Below are positions 33,282 through 34,875 of a stretch of DNA of 34,875 bases, piece after piece. Numbering within the stretch: position 1 is the first letter of the stretch; every line of letters begins with the position of its first letter. A model generated the notes under the pieces. The model did no database searches and was not told where the DNA came from. It saw only the letters and a program-made list of their open reading frames with translations. A program made the translations under genes and the position numbers. This stretch comes from Gammaproteobacteria bacterium (lineage in GTDB: Bacteria; Pseudomonadota; Gammaproteobacteria; Pseudomonadales; Litorivicinaceae). The stretch spans positions 30,080 through 64,954 of the forward strand of contig PAHG01000013.1 of the NCBI GenBank assembly GCA_002705795.1. Direction: 5' to 3'.

Positions 33282-34076
33282 GTGGCTGACGCTCGAGAGA
33301 ATCTGATCGCGATAGAGAACGTGACCCACGCTTATCAGACGGATGGTCACCCTCTGCCTGTACTGGAAAAACTAACCCTCGGCGTGCCGGAGCACGGTTT
33401 TACGGCGGTGGTGGGTCCCTCAGGCTGCGGGAAGTCTACCCTAACAAGACTCATCGCAGGTCTCATGCGGCCCGACGAGGGCTCGGTTTGGTTGCACGGA
33501 GAGCAAGTTGTCTCGCCACGGTCTACGGTGGGGATGGCGTTTCAGAACCCGGTGCTACTAGAGTGGCGCAGTATCCTAAAAAACGTACTCCTCCCCCTCG
33601 AGATAGTGCCAACACGTCTTAGTAAGCAGGACGCGGAGGACCGGGCCAGGCACCTGCTACACTTGGTCGGGCTCACGGGGTTCGAGGACAAACGGCCGTC
33701 TGAATTATCGGGTGGTATGCGCCAACGTGCGTCTCTGTGCAGGGCCCTGATCCATAACCCCGATGTCTTGATTCTGGACGAGCCGTTCGGTGCGCTTGAT
33801 GCATTCACCCGAGAAGATCTTTGGCTCACGATGCACAAGCTTAGGGCTAAGGAACCGTTCACCGGCGTCTTGATAACACACGACCTCAGGGAGTCTATCT
33901 TTTTGGCCGACGAGGTAGTGGTACTCTCTGACCGGCCGGCGACGGTCCAGCACAGTGTGTCCCTGACACGTGAGGGTTCGCCGTCTCTTGACCAGCTCTA
34001 CACAGGCGAATCGATAGCGATACTGAACGAGTTGCGTGAACAGATCCGTATCGCGAGAAATGGTGCGGGGGTATAG
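33282..34076 (+). CDS. NitT/TauT-type ABC transporter ATPase
   Basis: ATPase (264 aa from GTG 33282) of the SsuB/TauB group. Walker A GPSGCGKST, Q-loop MAFQNPVLLEWRS, signature LSGGMRQRASLCRAL, Walker B LILDEPFGALDAFT and H-loop ITHDLRES. GTG 33282 has AAGG nine bases upstream; TTG 33273 is the alternative, adding three codons. Its stop is immediately followed by the permease ATG. Together with the NMT1-like binding protein it makes a full importer. Confidence 0.9.
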   Translation: MADARENLIAIENVTHAYQTDGHPLPVLEKLTLGVPEHGFTAVVGPSGCGKSTLTRLIAGLMRPDEGSVWLHGEQVVSPRSTVGMAFQNPVLLEWRSILKNVLLPLEIVPTRLSKQDAEDRARHLLHLVGLTGFEDKRPSELSGGMRQRASLCRALIHNPDVLILDEPFGALDAFTREDLWLTMHKLRAKEPFTGVLITHDLRESIFLADEVVVLSDRPATVQHSVSLTREGSPSLDQLYTGESIAILNELREQIRIARNGAGV

Positions 34077-34832
34077 ATGAGACAGTACCTGATCCCCACC
34101 TTTGCGATGGTCATTTTCCTGGTTTTCTGGGAGGCGCTGGTCTGGGTCAACGACTGGCCGAACTACAAGATGGCCTCACCGTCGGACCTGTGGCCAGCGT
34201 TCTGGCGGTTCAAGGAGTTGTTTTTATCGTACGGCTGGGAGACCCTCTGGAGGACCGTGGTCGGACTACTGATCGCCATCGTGGTCGGCGTGTTCCTAGG
34301 GATGATTATGGGGTTCTCGAAGGTCATGCGTGAGGGCCTGTATCCGTTATTAGTCGGTTTCAACGCGATACCTAAAGCGACCGTGGTCCCTATCGTGGCC
34401 CTGATGTTTGTGGGCCAGCATGACTTGAACACGGTCCTGATCGCTTTCATGATCTCATTTTTCCCGATCGCGGTCTCTGTATCGATCGGGTTGTCGACCC
34501 TGGAGCCGGAGTATCGCGACATCTTGCGGTCTTTGGGGGCGTCGAAGCTGACCATCTTCTGGAAGATAGCACTACCCAAGACGCTCCCTGAGTTTTTTGG
34601 CGCGCTAAAGGTCTCGGTCACGCTCGCCTTTATCGGGACCAATCTGATGGAAATCGTATCCCCTCACGGCCGTGGGTTGGGGGCACTATTCGATAGCGGG
34701 AAGACAAATTCAGACTATCCGCTGATGTTTGCGGTATTGATCGCGCTCGCGGTGCTGGGTATCGCCCTCTATTACGTCGTGGTGTTTCTGGAAAAAATCT
34801 TCGCGGGTTGGGCCGAACGTTCAGCCGATTGA
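34077..34832 (+). CDS. NitT/TauT-type ABC permease
   Basis: Inner-membrane permease (251 aa), last gene of the importer. About six hydrophobic segments, with the coupling loop EPEYRDILRSLGASKLTIFWKI near residues 142-163 and the C-terminal GRGLGALFDSGKTNSDYPLMF typical of the family. ATG 34077 abuts the ATPase stop. Only 43 bases follow it in the window, with no recognisable gene start or terminator. Confidence 0.92.
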   Translation: MRQYLIPTFAMVIFLVFWEALVWVNDWPNYKMASPSDLWPAFWRFKELFLSYGWETLWRTVVGLLIAIVVGVFLGMIMGFSKVMREGLYPLLVGFNAIPKATVVPIVALMFVGQHDLNTVLIAFMISFFPIAVSVSIGLSTLEPEYRDILRSLGASKLTIFWKIALPKTLPEFFGALKVSVTLAFIGTNLMEIVSPHGRGLGALFDSGKTNSDYPLMFAVLIALAVLGIALYYVVVFLEKIFAGWAERSAD

Positions 34833-34875
34833 CGGTTATTTGGTCGCGGGCGACAGAGAAAAATTGGCGCGCTCG

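Noticed and set aside
1-34875. Search for CRISPR arrays, insertion sequences, tRNAs and attachment sites
   Set aside because: No regularly spaced repeats, transposase-like ORF, terminal inverted repeats or tRNA-like cloverleaf were seen.

Overview
This window is a nitrogen-scavenging island from a proteobacterium. I infer a Gammaproteobacterium or a near relative, probably aquatic, from four things: a PuuD-type urate hydroxylase with a C-terminal cytochrome c, a urtABCDE urea transporter, a compact ureDABCEFG cluster, and sigma-54/NtrC-like sites. There is no rRNA or taxonomic marker, so the lineage is not settled. I found no tRNA, rRNA, IS element, CRISPR array or phage gene. Genes are tightly packed with many 1-31 bp overlaps and several GTG/TTG starts.

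Layout. (1) 1-2809 (+): two BMP-type ABC permeases (the first cut by the window edge) and a BMP-family binding protein, likely for nucleosides or nucleobases. (2) 4263-2825 (-): a NitT/TauT-type (ThiZ/ThiX-like) ATPase and permease with no binding protein beside them. (3) 4390-10337 (+): xdhA-xdhB-xdhC, guanine deaminase, and a previously unlisted 32-residue single-helix membrane microprotein. (4) 12584-10339 (-): puuD, hydroxyisourate hydrolase and an exported TPR protein. (5) 12692-15588 (+): puuE, uraD, allantoicase and allA, closed by a strong hairpin. (6) 15802-21294 (+): urtABCDE behind a sigma-54-type promoter. (7) 22047-21412 (-): upp. (8) 22277-31965 (+): a PotADBC-like transporter, an Asp/Glu/hydantoin (allantoin-type) racemase and ureDABCEFG, behind an NtrC-like site and a sigma-54-like promoter. 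(9) 32204-34832 (+): a second NitT/TauT-type transporter with its own NMT1-like binding protein.

How the genes work together. GuaD makes xanthine from guanine, and XdhAB (matured with XdhC) makes urate. PuuD makes 5-hydroxyisourate, HiuH makes OHCU, and UraD makes S-allantoin. PuuE makes allantoate, allantoicase releases urea plus ureidoglycolate, and AllA releases the second urea plus glyoxylate. Urease converts that urea, and urea imported by Urt, to ammonia and CO2. The window therefore encodes every enzymatic step from guanine to ammonia plus four uptake systems. No DNA-binding regulator is encoded here, so control must come from outside.

No gene-free stretch exceeds 300 bases. The longest gaps are 31966-32203 (stem-loops, long leader), 22048-22276 (NtrC-like site, sigma-54-like promoter, TGTAAC repeats) and 15589-15801 (terminator hairpin, half-sites, sigma-54 promoter). 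The gap at 10164-10338 holds the microprotein. The tail 34833-34875 shows nothing I can call.
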